From assembly GCF_010093235.1 (NCBI RefSeq), contig NZ_PDWP01000001.1, positions 124,001 through 188,000 of the forward strand: DNA of 64,000 nt, read 5' to 3'. Shown piece after piece: positions 47,486 to 58,877 of this stretch (the first letter of the stretch is position 1; the number at the start of each line of letters is the position of its first letter). This DNA is from Pseudoxanthomonas suwonensis. GTDB lineage: Bacteria; Pseudomonadota; Gammaproteobacteria; Xanthomonadales; Xanthomonadaceae. The notes under the pieces were generated by a model, which worked only from the letters and a program-made list of their open reading frames with translations, was not told the DNA's origin and ran no database searches. The position numbers and the translations under genes were made by a program.

Positions 47486-47926
47486 ATGGCCAAACTGCTC
47501 GTCCTGCACGGCCCCAACCTCAACCTGCTCGGCACCCGCGAGCCGGAGGTCTATGGCCGCACCACGCTGGCGGACATCGATGCCGACCTGGCCCAGCGGG
47601 CCGCGGCGGCAGGCCATGCGCTGGAGTCCTTCCAGTCCAACGCCGAGCACGCGCTGGTGGACCGGGTCCAGGCCGCCCGCCAGGACGGCACGGCCTTCAT
47701 CCTGATCAATCCCGCCGCCTTCACCCACACCTCCGTCGCCCTGCGCGACGCCCTGGCCGCGGTGGCGATCCCGTTCATCGAGATCCACCTTTCCAACCCG
47801 CACGCCCGCGAACCGTTCCGCCAGCACAGCTACTTCAGCGACAAGGCCGTCGGCGTGGTCTGCGGCTTCGGCGCCGACAGCTACCGCTACGCCCTCGACG
47901 CGGCGGTGGCGCGGCTGCCCGCCTGA
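47486..47926 (+). CDS. aroQ: 3-dehydroquinate dehydratase, type II
   Basis: Third step of the shikimate pathway: dehydroquinate to dehydroshikimate. 146 residues. [19 protein letters not shown] holds the catalytic Tyr region, [17 protein letters not shown] the active-site His, and [14 protein letters not shown] the substrate loop. 58 bp upstream of accB; the aroQ-accB-accC order is widespread in gammaproteobacteria. Confidence 0.97.
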   Translation: MAKLLVLHGPNLNLLGTREPEVYGRTTLADIDADLAQRAAAAGHALESFQSNAEHALVDRVQAARQDGTAFILINPAAFTHTSVALRDALAAVAIPFIEIHLSNPHAREPFRQHSYFSDKAVGVVCGFGADSYRYALDAAVARLPA

Positions 47927-47984
47927 GCCTTCGCTTTCCCGTTGCAACGCGTCCGCGCCGCGGACGCCCCACACAGAGGCCACC

Positions 47985-48470
47985 ATGGACCTGCGCAAGA
48001 TCAAGAAGCTCATCGACCTGCTGGAAGAATCCAACCTCGCCGAAATCGAGATCAAGGAAGGCGAGGAAAGCGTGCGCCTGTCGCGCATCCCGCAGGGCGT
48101 CGCCGTGGCCGCCCCGGCCGCCGCCCTGGAAGTGCGCTCCCCCGCCGCGGCCCCGGCGGCCGCGCCGATGCCGATGAGCTCGCCGGTCGAGGCCGCCACC
48201 GGCGGCACCCCCAAGCCGGGCAGCGACCTGCCCCCGGGCCACGTGGTGCGCGCGCCGATGGTCGGCACCTTCTACGCCGCCCCGGCACCGGACAAGCCGG
48301 CCTTCGTCACCGTCGGCCAGCAGGTCAAGGCCGGCGAGACCCTGGGCATCATCGAGGCGATGAAGATGTTCAACCCGATCGAGGCCGACGTTTCCGGCAC
48401 CGTGGTCGCGATCCTGTGCGAAAGCGGCCAGCCGATCGAGTTCGACCAGCCGTTGTTCGTGATCGGCTAA
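47985..48470 (+). CDS. accB: Biotin carboxyl carrier protein of acetyl-CoA carboxylase
   Basis: Carries the biotin between biotin carboxylase and carboxyltransferase in the first step of fatty acid synthesis. 161 residues: N-terminal [20 protein letters not shown], an Ala/Pro linker (~42-85) and the biotinyl domain with EAMKM, modified residue Lys127. In most gammaproteobacteria accC follows directly. Here 455 bp with another gene separate them. Confidence 0.97.
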   Translation: MDLRKIKKLIDLLEESNLAEIEIKEGEESVRLSRIPQGVAVAAPAAALEVRSPAAAPAAAPMPMSSPVEAATGGTPKPGSDLPPGHVVRAPMVGTFYAAPAPDKPAFVTVGQQVKAGETLGIIEAMKMFNPIEADVSGTVVAILCESGQPIEFDQPLFVIG

Positions 48471-48484
48471 ACGCCGATCACGAC

Positions 48485-48925
48485 GGGATTCGGGATTCGT
48501 GATTCGTGATTCGCAAAAGCAGCGACCCCACGAGCGCCTGGACGCATGGCGCGACGCGATGGCGCTGGTCGAGTCGATCTATCGGATCACGGCCCGTTTC
48601 CCGCAAGAGGAACGACTCGGCCTCAGCATGCAGTTGCGCAGGGCGGCGGTAAGCGTACCGTCGAACATCGCGGAGGGCGGCGCCCGTCGCTCGACCGCCG
48701 AATACCTGCGCTTCCTGTCCATGGCACGAGGCTCCCTCGCCGAAATCGGTACCCAGCTGGAGATCGCCGAGCGCCTGGGCTACTGCGAACACGACGCCGA
48801 AACCAACGACCAGCTCGATCGCACGTTCTCCCGACTCAATGCATTGATCCGCTCGCTCGACACCACGCGAACCGTTCGCGATCCGGGCGCCTCCTACGAA
48901 TCCCCAATCTCGAATCCCCAATCCC
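48485..48925 (+). mobile_element. Repeat-bounded unit inserted between accB and accC (putative mobile element)
   Basis: The left end has four 7-bp units (GATTCGG, GATTCGT, GATTCGT, GATTCGC; 48487-48514). The right end (48898-48925) has four related units in the opposite orientation, read on the minus strand as GGGATTG, GGGATTC, GAGATTG, GGGATTC. They enclose one four-helix-bundle gene and nothing else. The accB stop lies 15 bp before and the accC ATG directly after. No transposase and no obvious target duplication, so mobility is inferred from repeats and from the split of a normally contiguous gene pair. Confidence 0.4.

Positions 48926-48933
<8 letters not shown>
48499..48933 (+). CDS. Four-helix-bundle protein (23S rRNA intervening-sequence / S23 family)
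   Basis: 144 residues from GTG at 48499. The core (about residues 11-120) has the family pattern: [79 protein letters not shown]. Relatives were first found in intervening sequences of 23S rRNA genes; one branch (Avd) works with diversity-generating retroelements. Their general role is unknown. Both protein ends (IRDSQ and [10 protein letters not shown]) are encoded by the flanking heptamer repeats, so the true functional part is the core. The stop overlaps the accC start by 8 bp. Confidence 0.85.
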
Positions 48934-50293
<1,360 letters not shown>

Positions 50294-50334
50294 GGACAAC
50301 CGGCCCGGCGCGGCGCGCCGGGCAGGTGGCGCCT

Positions 50335-50363
50335 GGGCCGGCCATGCCGGCCCTTTCCTTTTT
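50335..50363 (+). terminator. Terminator of the accB-accC transcript
   Basis: GGGCCGGC (50335-50342) and GCCGGCCC (50346-50353), 3-4 base loop, then TTTCCTTTTT to 50363. Confidence 0.85.
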
Positions 50364-50423
50364 GAGGTCGCCGCAGGCCCCGCGTGAGACAATCGCGCCC
50401 CCGTACAGCAACCGTCCACGCCC

Positions 50424-51341
50424 ATGCCCTACCTTGAACTTAGCCTGCGCAGCACCGAGGCCGAGCAGCCGCGCTACGAGCGCGCGCTGGAGGACGTGGG
50501 CGCGCTGTCGGTCACCCTGCTCGACGCCGATGCCGACACCCCCAACGAGCGTGCCATCCTCGAGCCGGGCGTGGGCGAGACGCCGGTCTGGAAGTCGCTG
50601 GTGCTGACTGCGCTGTTCGACGCCGACGCCGATGCGCTGGCCCTGCTGGCGGCGCTGGAATCCTTCGATCCCTCGCTGGACTGGAGCTCGGCCTCGTTCC
50701 GCACGGTCGAGGACCAGGACTGGGAGCGCGTGTGGCTGGACCAGTTCCAGCCGATGCGCTTCGGCGAGCGCACCTGGATCGTGCCGTGGAACCACGAGCT
50801 GCCGGCGGAGGCCGACGTGGCCGATGCCGCGGTGGTGCGCCTGGACCCGGGCCTGGCCTTCGGCTCCGGCACCCACCCGACCACCGCGCTGTGCCTGCGC
50901 TGGCTGGACGGGCTGGCCGGCAGCGGCCTGCTGCAGGGCGCGCGCGTGCTCGACTTCGGCTGCGGCTCGGGCATCCTGGCCCTGGCCGCACTGAAACTCG
51001 GCGCCGCGCAGGCGGTGGGCGTGGACAACGACCCGCAGGCGGTGCAGGCCTCGCTCGACAACGCGCTGCGCAACGAAGTCGACGGCAGGCTTGCCGTCTA
51101 CCTGCCGGACGACGAACCGGTAGCGACCTACCCGGTGGTGGTGGCCAACATCCTGGCCTCGGCGCTGGACGCCCTGGCCGAGGTGCTGGCCGCGCGCGTG
51201 GCCCCGGGCGGGCGCATCGCCCTGTCCGGCATCCTCCAGGGCCAGGAAGACGAGCTGCTGGAGCGCTACGCGGCATGGTTCGAAGAGCTGCAGGTGGCCG
51301 TCGACGGCGACTGGGTGCGGATCGACGGCGTGCGTCGCTGA
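50424..51341 (+). CDS. prmA: Ribosomal protein L11 methyltransferase
   Basis: Trimethylates ribosomal protein L11 with SAM. 305 residues: N-terminal L11-recognition domain ([20 protein letters not shown]) and a Rossmann domain with [40 protein letters not shown] and [20 protein letters not shown] -10-like element lies 30 bp upstream. The accC-prmA order is common in gammaproteobacteria. Confidence 0.96.
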   Translation: MPYLELSLRSTEAEQPRYERALEDVGALSVTLLDADADTPNERAILEPGVGETPVWKSLVLTALFDADADALALLAALESFDPSLDWSSASFRTVEDQDWERVWLDQFQPMRFGERTWIVPWNHELPAEADVADAAVVRLDPGLAFGSGTHPTTALCLRWLDGLAGSGLLQGARVLDFGCGSGILALAALKLGAAQAVGVDNDPQAVQASLDNALRNEVDGRLAVYLPDDEPVATYPVVVANILASALDALAEVLAARVAPGGRIALSGILQGQEDELLERYAAWFEELQVAVDGDWVRIDGVRR

Positions 51342-51392
51342 GGCGACCAGGCCCGCCTGCGCGATCGGCGGGCGCATGGTTGAATAGCGGGC

Positions 51393-52328
51393 ATGTTCCC
51401 CGCCTGCCCGCACTGCGACTTCCTGGTCACCCACCTGTCCGGCCAGCCGCGCCCGGAGACCTGCCCGCGCTGCGGCAAGCCGATGGCGGCGGGTGCCGCG
51501 CAGGCTGCCGCGCCTGCGCCGGCGGACGCGCCGCCCGCCACGCCGGATACACCCGCGACGCCGGCACCCGCGCTGGCGACCCTGCTCGATGACGAGCCAC
51601 CGGCGGCCGGGGACGTGGAACTGCCCGCCGGACCGCACCCCGTCCCAACCGCCGGCACGGGCGTCGAACCGGCTTCGGACGCCCCGGTCCCAGCGCTGGC
51701 CACGCCCGTTGCGGAAACGGAGCCCGCGGCGGAACCGGAACCGGTCGCCGCGGAGCCGGCGATCGCCGCCGAAGCACCGTCCGTCGTCGCACCGGAGCCG
51801 GCGCCGGCTGCCGCCGCGCCTGCCGCCAAACCGCCCGTGGCGGCGCGCACCGGCACCAGGGCGCACGCACTGCGCGGCTACTGGCAGTGGCTGCTGATCG
51901 CCCTCCTGGGCCTGCTGCTGGGACTGCAGATCCTGCTGGCCGATCGCGCGCGGCTGGCCGCCGATCCGGACTGGCGTCCGCTGCTGCTGCAGGCCTGTGG
52001 CCTGCTGCATTGCACCCTGCCCGCCTGGCACGAACCCACCGCATTCACCATGGTCGAGCGCAGCGTGCGCCCGGGCCAGGCCTCCGGCACCCTGCGGGTG
52101 GATGCCACCTTCCGCAACGACGCGCGCTGGGCCCAGCCATGGCCCACGCTGCAGCTGTCGCTGTCGGACGCCGACGGCCGCACCACCGGCGACGGTGTGT
52201 TCGCGCCCGAGCAGTACCTGGGCCAGCCTCCGGACGGGCTGCTTGCACCGGGACAGAGCGCCCAGATCACCTTCGTGGTGCAGGAACCGGCGCCGGGGAC
52301 GGTCGCCTTTGCCTTCAGGTTCCACTGA
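51393..52328 (+). CDS. Zinc-ribbon membrane protein with DUF3426 domain
   Basis: 311 residues. An N-terminal MJ0042-type zinc ribbon with two CxxC pairs (CPHCDF, CPRCGKP) is followed by a long Pro/Ala/Glu-rich disordered linker (~35-165), one transmembrane helix ([17 protein letters not shown]) and a periplasmic DUF3426 domain ([20 protein letters not shown]). Function unknown. Its position between prmA and fis is typical of the order. TTGAAT seven bases before the ATG may be a -10, which would make the mRNA leaderless. Confidence 0.87.
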   Translation: MFPACPHCDFLVTHLSGQPRPETCPRCGKPMAAGAAQAAAPAPADAPPATPDTPATPAPALATLLDDEPPAAGDVELPAGPHPVPTAGTGVEPASDAPVPALATPVAETEPAAEPEPVAAEPAIAAEAPSVVAPEPAPAAAAPAAKPPVAARTGTRAHALRGYWQWLLIALLGLLLGLQILLADRARLAADPDWRPLLLQACGLLHCTLPAWHEPTAFTMVERSVRPGQASGTLRVDATFRNDARWAQPWPTLQLSLSDADGRTTGDGVFAPEQYLGQPPDGLLAPGQSAQITFVVQEPAPGTVAFAFRFH

Positions 52329-52408
52329 CGTCCAATGGCAGCGACCGGAAGGCCGCGCTAGACTCCCCAACCCGCTCGATGCACGCGCATCACCTGACGG
52401 AATCCCAC

Positions 52409-52684
52409 GTGCAGCAGAACGCTTCCTCCCGCGCCGACGCCGGCCGCCCCGCCTCCCGCCAGCCGCTCCGCGAGCACGTGGCGCAGTCGGTCAGGCGCTA
52501 CCTGCGCGACCTGGACGGGGTGGAAGCCAACGACGTCTACGAGATCGTGCTGCGCGAGATGGAGATCCCGCTGTTCGTTGAAGTGCTCAACCACTGCGAC
52601 GGCAACCAGAGCCGCGCCGCGGCCCTGCTGGGGATCCACCGCGCGACCCTGCGCAAGAAGCTCAAGGACTACGGGCTGGTCTGA
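52409..52684 (+). CDS. fis: DNA-binding protein Fis
   Basis: Nucleoid-associated dimer that bends DNA and activates rRNA and other promoters. 91 residues from GTG at 52409, preceded by GGAA with a 6-base gap. An ATG at 52379 would add ten residues but has no ribosome-binding site and lies 14 bases after a -10-like TAGACT (52359-52364). The C-terminal helix-turn-helix is complete: [20 protein letters not shown], then [10 protein letters not shown]. The N-terminal part is Ser/Ala/Arg-rich. Confidence 0.93.
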   Translation: MQQNASSRADAGRPASRQPLREHVAQSVRRYLRDLDGVEANDVYEIVLREMEIPLFVEVLNHCDGNQSRAAALLGIHRATLRKKLKDYGLV

Positions 52685-52717
52685 GCCCCACCGGGCGGCC
52701 CGTGCCGGGGTGGCGGC

Positions 52718-52723
52718 TATAAT
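52718..52723 (+). promoter_or_regulatory. -10 element of purH
   Basis: Perfect TATAAT at 52718-52723, 30 bases before the purH ATG. No recognisable -35 and no clear PurR-type palindrome nearby. Confidence 0.6.
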
Positions 52724-52753
52724 TCCGCCTCTTTCCCGCACCTGCCGCCACCC

Positions 52754-54340
52754 ATGACTGCCGACCTCCTGCCCGTGCGCCGGGCACTGCTGTCCGTTTC
52801 CGACAAGACCGGCCTGATCGACCTCGCCCGCGCCCTGGCCGCGCGCGGCATCGAACTGCTGTCCACCGGCGGCACCGCCCGCGCCATCCGCGAGGCCGGA
52901 CTGCAGGTCAGGGACGTGTCCGAAGTGACCGGCTTCCCGGAAATGATGGATGGCCGGGTCAAGACCCTGCACCCGGTCGTGCATGGCGGCCTGCTCGGCC
53001 GCGCCGGCATCGACGACGCGGTGATGGCCCAGCACGGCATCGGCGCGATCGACCTGCTGGTGCTCAACCTGTATCCGTTCGAGCAGGTGACGGCGAAGGC
53101 CGACTGCACCCTGGCCGACGCGGTGGAGAACATCGACATCGGCGGCCCGGCGATGCTGCGCTCGGCGGCCAAGAACTTCGCCCGGGTCGCGGTGGCCACC
53201 TCGCCTGACCAGTACGCCGGCCTGCTGGCCGAACTGGAAGCCAACGACGGCCGGCTCTCGGCGGCGACCCGCTTCGCCCTGTCGGTGGCCGCATTCAACC
53301 GCGTGGCCCAGTACGACGCGGCGATCAGCAACTACCTGTCGGCCGTGACCGACACCAGCGCCGAGGTGCCGGTGCGCACCGCCTTCTCGGCCCAGTCCAA
53401 CGGCAACTTCATCAAGGTCATGGACCTGCGCTACGGCGAGAATCCGCACCAGCAGGCCGCGTTCTACCGCGACCTGCATCCGGCGCCGGGTTCGCTGGCC
53501 ACCTTCAAGCAGCTGCAGGGCAAGGAGCTGAGCTACAACAACATCGCCGACGCCGACGCGGCCTGGGAATGCGTGCGCCAGTTCGACGCCCCGGCCTGCG
53601 TGATCGTCAAGCACGCCAATCCCTGCGGCGTGGCCGTGGCGGCCAACGTCGGCGAGGCCTACGAGCTGGCCTACGCCACCGACCCGACCAGCGCCTTCGG
53701 CGGCATCCTCGCCTTCAACCGCCCGCTGGATGCGGCCACGGCCAAGACCATCCTCGACCGCCAGTTCGTCGAGGTGCTGCTGGCGCCGGAATACGATGCC
53801 GGCGCGCTGGAGTACGCGACGAAGAAGGCCAACGTGCGCGTGCTGCGCATCCCGATGGCGCCGCCGTCGCCGGGCTTCATCGACCTCAAGCGCGTTGGCT
53901 CGGGCCTGCTGATGCAGACCGCCGACGACCGCGTGGTCACCCGCGACGAGCTGAAGGTGGTGACGAAGCTGGCGCCGACGGATGCCCAGTTCGCCGACCT
54001 GCTGTTCGCGTGGAAGGTGGCCAAGTTCGTCAAGTCCAACGCCATCGTCTACGCGAAGGACAGCCGCACCGTGGGCGTGGGCGCCGGGCAGATGAGCCGC
54101 GTGTACTCGGCGCGCATCGCCGGCATCAAGGCCGCCGACGCCGGCCTGGTGGTCGAGGGCTCGGTGATGGCCTCCGATGCGTTCTTCCCGTTCCGCGACG
54201 GCATTGACGCCGCCGCCGCCGCCGGCATCAAGGCGGTGATCCAGCCGGGCGGCTCGATGCGCGACGCCGAGGTGATCGCCGCGGCCGACGAGCACGGCAT
54301 CGCCATGGTGTTCACCGGCGTGCGTCACTTCCGCCACTGA
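52754..54340 (+). CDS. purH: Bifunctional AICAR formyltransferase / IMP cyclohydrolase
   Basis: Last two steps of IMP synthesis. 528 residues. The N-terminal cyclohydrolase opens [20 protein letters not shown] with [16 protein letters not shown]. The C-terminal transformylase has [33 protein letters not shown] and [18 protein letters not shown], with the catalytic Lys-His pair. Strong terminator at 54367. The neighbouring purD suggests a purine locus, although with separate promoters. Confidence 0.98.
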   Translation: MTADLLPVRRALLSVSDKTGLIDLARALAARGIELLSTGGTARAIREAGLQVRDVSEVTGFPEMMDGRVKTLHPVVHGGLLGRAGIDDAVMAQHGIGAIDLLVLNLYPFEQVTAKADCTLADAVENIDIGGPAMLRSAAKNFARVAVATSPDQYAGLLAELEANDGRLSAATRFALSVAAFNRVAQYDAAISNYLSAVTDTSAEVPVRTAFSAQSNGNFIKVMDLRYGENPHQQAAFYRDLHPAPGSLATFKQLQGKELSYNNIADADAAWECVRQFDAPACVIVKHANPCGVAVAANVGEAYELAYATDPTSAFGGILAFNRPLDAATAKTILDRQFVEVLLAPEYDAGALEYATKKANVRVLRIPMAPPSPGFIDLKRVGSGLLMQTADDRVVTRDELKVVTKLAPTDAQFADLLFAWKVAKFVKSNAIVYAKDSRTVGVGAGQMSRVYSARIAGIKAADAGLVVEGSVMASDAFFPFRDGIDAAAAAGIKAVIQPGGSMRDAEVIAAADEHGIAMVFTGVRHFRH

Positions 54341-54366
54341 CACAAGGGCGGCATCGCGCATGGCAG

Positions 54367-54397
54367 CGGCCGCGCCCCTCCGGGGCGCGGCCGTTTT
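54367..54397 (+). terminator. Terminator of purH
   Basis: Perfect 12-bp stem CGGCCGCGCCCC (54367-54378) and GGGGCGCGGCCG (54382-54393), loop TCC, then TTTT. Confidence 0.92.
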
Positions 54398-54478
54398 GCT
54401 TTCGTCCGCAGGCATCACCCGGCGTTCGCCGCCCCGGTCCCAGGATGGCCGCCAACACGCCAACGGGAGGGAGCCCCC

Positions 54479-54985
54479 ATGTGGATCCGCGAGGAAGGTC
54501 CGGACGACATCGACGCCATCTGCAACGTGCTGCGCAGGGCCTTCGCCGATGCGCCCGGCGAGGGCCGGCTGGAAACCCGCACCGTCGACACCCTGCGCCT
54601 GGACCACGCCCTTGCGGTCTCGCTGGTGGCCGACATCGACGGCCGCGTCGCCGGCCATGTCGCCTTTTCCCCCGCGCGACCGTCGCGCGACGGTGACGCC
54701 TGGTATGTGCTCGGCCCGCTGGCGGTGGACCCGTCCGACCCGGGGCGCGGCGTCGGCAGCGCCCTGGTCCATGCCGGCCTGCGCGCGCTGCAGGAGCGCG
54801 AGGCCAACGGCTGCGTGGTCCTGGGCGATCCGGCCTACTACGGGCGCTTCGGCTTCGTCGCCGATCCGCTGCTGACCCTGCCCGGGGCGCCGGAAGGCAT
54901 GTTCCAGGCGCTGCGCTTCACCGACGCCGCATCGGCCGGCGAGGTCGTGCTGCATCCGGCCTTCGGCCAACAGGAAAAGCCCTGA
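54479..54985 (+). CDS. GNAT N-acetyltransferase, YhbS-like
   Basis: 168 residues. A GNAT fold with acetyl-CoA motif A in LGPLAVDPSDPGRGVGSALV (V-x-P-x3-x-G-x-G pattern) and YYGRFGFVADPLL. Resembles YhbS-type putative acetyltransferases; substrate unknown. ATG at 54479 has GGGAG seven bases upstream. Sits alone between purH and purD. Confidence 0.9.
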   Translation: MWIREEGPDDIDAICNVLRRAFADAPGEGRLETRTVDTLRLDHALAVSLVADIDGRVAGHVAFSPARPSRDGDAWYVLGPLAVDPSDPGRGVGSALVHAGLRALQEREANGCVVLGDPAYYGRFGFVADPLLTLPGAPEGMFQALRFTDAASAGEVVLHPAFGQQEKP

Positions 54986-55047
54986 CCGGCTGGCGGTGGT
55001 TGCCGGCGAAAGCGCCGCCGGCGCGGAGTCCGGCGCGGCGCTCAGGC

Positions 55048-55053
55048 TAGAAT
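55048..55053 (+). promoter_or_regulatory. -10 element of purD
   Basis: TAGAAT at 55048-55053, 31 bases before the purD ATG; no convincing -35. Confidence 0.5.
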
Positions 55054-55084
55054 TGCGTTCCCTTTCCCGCGATTTCCTCCCTAC

Positions 55085-56377
55085 ATGAGCAAGGTCCTGG
55101 TCATCGGTTCCGGCGGGCGCGAGCACGCGCTGGCGTGGAAGCTCGCGCAGTCGCCGCGCGTCAGCGAAGTGATCGTCGCCCCGGGCAATGCCGGCACCGC
55201 CTCCGAGGGCAAGTGCCGCAATGCCGCGGTCAAGGTCACCGACCTCGATGGCCTGCTGCAGCTTGCGCGCGACGAAGGCGTGGCGGTGACCGTGGTTGGC
55301 CCCGAGGTGCCGCTGGTGGCCGGCGTGGTCGACCGCTTCCGCGAAGCCGGCCTGCGCATCTTCGGCCCCACCGCCGCGGCCGCGCAGCTGGAAGGCAGCA
55401 AGGCCTTCGCCAAGGACTTCCTCGCCCGCCACGGCATCCCGACCGCGTTCTACGCCGTCCACACCCAGGTCGACGCGGCCCTCGCCTACATCCGCGAAAA
55501 GGGCGCACCGATCGTGGTCAAGGCCGACGGTCTGGCCGCCGGCAAGGGCGTGATTGTCGCCATGACCCTCGAGGAAGCCGAGGCCGCGGTGCGCGACATG
55601 CTCTCGGGCAATGCCTTCGGCGATGCCGGCGCACGCGTGGTGATCGAGGAATTCCTCGAGGGCGAGGAAGCCAGCTTCATCTCGATGGTGGACGGGAAGA
55701 CGGCGCTGCCGATGGCCACCTCGCAGGACCACAAGCGCGTGGGCGATGGCGATACCGGCCCCAACACCGGCGGCATGGGCGCGTACTCGCCGGCGCCGGT
55801 GGTCACCCCCGACGTGCACGCGCGGATCATGCGCGAGGTGGTGGAGCCAACCGTGGCCGGCATGGCTGCCGACGGCATCCCGTTCACCGGCTTCCTCTAC
55901 GCCGGGCTGATGATCGATGCCTCCGGCGCGCCGAAGGTGATCGAGTTCAACGTGCGCTTCGGCGACCCGGAAACCCAGCCGGTGATGCTGCGCCTGCAGT
56001 CGGACCTGCTGGACCTGGTCGAGGCGGCGATCGACGGCCGCCTGCACGAGGTCCAGGCGCAGTGGGATCCGCGGCCCTCGCTGGGCGTGGTGATCGCCGC
56101 GCGTCCGTATCCGGAGTCGCCTGTGACGGGCGAGGCCATCAGCGGTCTCGACGCGGTGCCCGCCGACGTCAAGGTGTTCCATGCCGGCACCGCGCTGGAT
56201 GCCGACGGCAAGGTCGTCAGCGCCGGCGGCCGCGTACTGTGCGTGACCGCGCTGGGCGGCAGCGTGGCCGACGCCCAGCGCCGCGCCTATACCGGGGTGG
56301 ACGCGATCCGCTGGGAACACGCCTTCTGCCGCCGCGACATCGGCTGGCGCGCGATCGCCCGCGAGCAGGCCAACTGA
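55085..56377 (+). CDS. purD: Phosphoribosylamine-glycine ligase
   Basis: ATP-grasp enzyme, second step of purine synthesis: phosphoribosylamine plus glycine to GAR. 430 residues. N-terminal VLVIGSGGREHALAWKLAQS; APGNAGTASEGKCRNA; ATP lid VVKADGLAAGKGVIVAMTLE; signature FNVRFGDPETQPVMLRL. The next gene begins three bases after its stop. Confidence 0.98.
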   Translation: MSKVLVIGSGGREHALAWKLAQSPRVSEVIVAPGNAGTASEGKCRNAAVKVTDLDGLLQLARDEGVAVTVVGPEVPLVAGVVDRFREAGLRIFGPTAAAAQLEGSKAFAKDFLARHGIPTAFYAVHTQVDAALAYIREKGAPIVVKADGLAAGKGVIVAMTLEEAEAAVRDMLSGNAFGDAGARVVIEEFLEGEEASFISMVDGKTALPMATSQDHKRVGDGDTGPNTGGMGAYSPAPVVTPDVHARIMREVVEPTVAGMAADGIPFTGFLYAGLMIDASGAPKVIEFNVRFGDPETQPVMLRLQSDLLDLVEAAIDGRLHEVQAQWDPRPSLGVVIAARPYPESPVTGEAISGLDAVPADVKVFHAGTALDADGKVVSAGGRVLCVTALGGSVADAQRRAYTGVDAIRWEHAFCRRDIGWRAIAREQAN

Positions 56378-56380
56378 GCC

Positions 56381-57520
56381 ATGGCCGGCCGGGTCGAGCC
56401 GTTCCGCGCGATCGCCATCAGCCAGCTGGCGCGTGCGCTGGAGGCCCAGGGCCGCTCCGTGGTGCACATGGAGTTCGGCCAGCCTTCCACGCCGGCGCCG
56501 GCCGCGGCACTGGCGGCGGTGCGCGAGGGGCTCGACCGCGATCCGCCCGGCTACTGGGAGAGCGTGCCGCTGCGGGCCCGCATCGCCCGCCACTACCGCG
56601 ACGCCTACGGCGTGGAAGTGGATCCGGCGCAGGTCGTCCTCACCTGCGGCGCATCGCCGGCGCTGCTGCTGGCGATGCTGTCCCGCCTCGAGGCCGGCGA
56701 CCGCACCGCCTCCGCCCGCCCCGGCTACATCGCCTACCGCAACACCGCCATCGCCGCGCGCCTGCAACCGGTGGAGATCGGCTGCGGACCGGAAAGCCGC
56801 TACCAGCTCACCGCGGCGGCGATCGCCGCGCTGGATCCTGCACCGGCCGGCGTCATCCTCGCCAGTCCGGCCAATCCCACCGGCACCATCATCGAACCCG
56901 GCGAGCTGCGCGCCATCGCGGACGTGTGCCGGCAGCGCGGCATCGTCCTGCTGTCGGACGAGATCTACCACGGCCTGCACTACACGCGGCCGGCGCACTC
57001 GATCCTGCAATACGCGCCGGACGCGATGGTGGTGAACAGCTATTCGAAGTACTACTCGATGGTGGACTGGCGCCTGGGCTGGCTGCTGGTGCCGCCGTCG
57101 CACGTGGACACCGCGCGTGCCTATGCCGGCAACCTTTTCCTGACCCCGCCCTCGCCCAGCCAGCAGGCCGCGCTGGTGGCGATGGACTGCACGGAGGAGC
57201 TGGAAGGCCATCGCGCCACCTACGCGCGCAACCGCCAGCTGCTGCTGGAGGCGCTGCCCGACCTGGGCCTGGAGCGCATCGCCCCGCCCGACGGCGCGTT
57301 CTACATCTGGGCCGACGTGGCCCACCTGGCCGACGACAGCCTCGGGCTGTGCCGGCGCATCCTCGAGGACACCGGCGTGGCCCTGGCCCCGGGCGTGGAC
57401 TTCGACCCCGTCGATGGCCACCGCTTCATCCGCTTCAGCTTCGCCCCGGCCACGGTGCACGTGGAGGAGGCGCTGCGGCGGCTGCGGCCGTGGTTCGCGG
57501 CGCAGCCGCGCAGCCGCTGA
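56381..57520 (+). CDS. Class I/II PLP-dependent aminotransferase
   Basis: Fold-type I aminotransferase of 379 residues. PLP lysine in NSYSKYYSMVDWRLGWLL; also ILASPANPTGTIIEPGEL, LLSDEIYHGLHY and RFSFAPATVHVEEAL. Close to the aspartate/alanine aminotransferase type; amino donor not predictable. It starts 3 bp after purD, so it is very likely co-transcribed, although no known step of purine synthesis needs it. It ends 4 bp from the convergent M20 gene. Confidence 0.9.
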   Translation: MAGRVEPFRAIAISQLARALEAQGRSVVHMEFGQPSTPAPAAALAAVREGLDRDPPGYWESVPLRARIARHYRDAYGVEVDPAQVVLTCGASPALLLAMLSRLEAGDRTASARPGYIAYRNTAIAARLQPVEIGCGPESRYQLTAAAIAALDPAPAGVILASPANPTGTIIEPGELRAIADVCRQRGIVLLSDEIYHGLHYTRPAHSILQYAPDAMVVNSYSKYYSMVDWRLGWLLVPPSHVDTARAYAGNLFLTPPSPSQQAALVAMDCTEELEGHRATYARNRQLLLEALPDLGLERIAPPDGAFYIWADVAHLADDSLGLCRRILEDTGVALAPGVDFDPVDGHRFIRFSFAPATVHVEEALRRLRPWFAAQPRSR

Positions 57521-57524
57521 GGGC

Positions 57525-58832
57525 TCAGCCGGGCGCGCCGCCCAGGTAGTCCAGCACCACCTGCAGCATCGCCTTCGCGCCATGCTCCAGCGCCGCCTCG
57601 TCCGGCGCGTAGTGCGGCGAGTGGTTGATCGGCGCCTTCGCCGGATCCTGCCCGGCCGGCGTGGTGCCGACCAGGAAGAACGCGCCCGGCACCTCGTTGG
57701 CGAACTGCGAGAAGTCCTCGGCGATGGTCTGCAGCGGCATCTCCACCACGCCGGAGGCGCCGGCAGCCGCCTGCAGCGAGGCCAGCACGCGTCGCGCCAG
57801 CTGCGGTTCGTTGATCGTGGCCGGCGCGGTGTTCACCACCTCCAGCCTCGCGGTGGCGCCGGCGGCGTGCGCGTAGTCGCTGGCGATGCGTTCGAAGCGC
57901 GCGATCACGTCCTCGCGCACGGCCGGGTCGAAGGTGCGCAAGGTACCGACCAGCTTCGCCTCGTCCGGGATGATGTTGAAGCGCACGCCGGCGTTGAACT
58001 GGCCCGCGGTCAGCACCACCGGCGTGCTGGCGATGTTCACCTGGCGCGCGATCATGCTCTGGGTGCCCAGCAGGATCTGCGCAGCCACCGTGATCGGATC
58101 GACGCCATCCCACGGCCGCGAACCATGGGTCTGGCGGCCACGCACCGTCAGGGCCCACTCGTCGGCGCTGGCCAGCAACGGCCCGCTGCGGAAGCCGACC
58201 TGGCCCACCTGCAGCGCGGACCACACGTGCAGGCCGAACACTGCCTCCGGGCGGAAGTCCTTCCACAGCCCCTCGTCCAGCATCAACCGCGCGCCGAACG
58301 GCGCGCCCGGTTCGTCGGGACCTTCCTCCGAAGGCTGGAACACGAACATCACCTCGCCGGCCAGTTCCTGCCGGCGTTCTGCCAGCGCGCGGGCCACGCC
58401 CAGCAGGATCGCCACGTGCAGGTCGTGGCCGCAGGCGTGCATCACGCCCACCGGCTGGCCGCGATAGGTCGAGCGCACGGTGGAGGCGAACGGCAGGCCG
58501 GTGGCCTCCTCCACGGGGAGCGCGTCCATGTCCGCGCGCAGGGCGATGCGCGGACCGGGTTTGCCACCGCGCAGGACCGCGGCCACGCCGGTGCGGGCGA
58601 TGCCGGTGCGCGGCTCCAGTCCCAGCGCGCGCAGCTCGCGGGCGATGGCGGCAGCGGTGCGGGTTTCGTGTCCGCCCAGCTCCGGATGGCGGTGGAAGTC
58701 GCGCCGCCACTCCACCATCGCCGGGTACTGCGCCCGCGCCGCGGTCGCGGCGACGGAGGCGTCGCCCGCGGCGGCAGGCAAGGCCACGCCCAGCAGGGCG
58801 GCCAGCAGGCAGTGCAGGACCAGGGGCTTCAT
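57525..58832 (-). CDS. Secreted M20-family amidohydrolase/peptidase
   Basis: Metal-dependent amidohydrolase (aminoacylase or hippurate-hydrolase type) of 435 residues with a signal peptide (LVLHCLLAALLGVALPAAA). Metal sites: MHACGHDLHVAILLGVA and FQPSEEGPDEPG; RRDFHRHPELGGHE near the start is the family entry motif. RGRQTHGSRPWDGVDPI belongs to the dimerisation domain. ATG at 58832 has GGAG upstream. Substrate probably an N-acyl amino acid or a small peptide, in the periplasm. Confidence 0.92.
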   Translation of the reverse strand: MKPLVLHCLLAALLGVALPAAAGDASVAATAARAQYPAMVEWRRDFHRHPELGGHETRTAAAIARELRALGLEPRTGIARTGVAAVLRGGKPGPRIALRADMDALPVEEATGLPFASTVRSTYRGQPVGVMHACGHDLHVAILLGVARALAERRQELAGEVMFVFQPSEEGPDEPGAPFGARLMLDEGLWKDFRPEAVFGLHVWSALQVGQVGFRSGPLLASADEWALTVRGRQTHGSRPWDGVDPITVAAQILLGTQSMIARQVNIASTPVVLTAGQFNAGVRFNIIPDEAKLVGTLRTFDPAVREDVIARFERIASDYAHAAGATARLEVVNTAPATINEPQLARRVLASLQAAAGASGVVEMPLQTIAEDFSQFANEVPGAFFLVGTTPAGQDPAKAPINHSPHYAPDEAALEHGAKAMLQVVLDYLGGAPG

Positions 58833-58877
58833 GCGCGCGGCTCCGTCGTGGGGACGCCCGATGGTAGCCGCCACGCG

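Noticed and set aside
52358..57583. Open frame of about 1740 codons on the minus strand
   Set aside because: Antisense to fis, purH, purD and the aminotransferase, all with clear families; translation rich in His, Arg, Gly and Val without motif.
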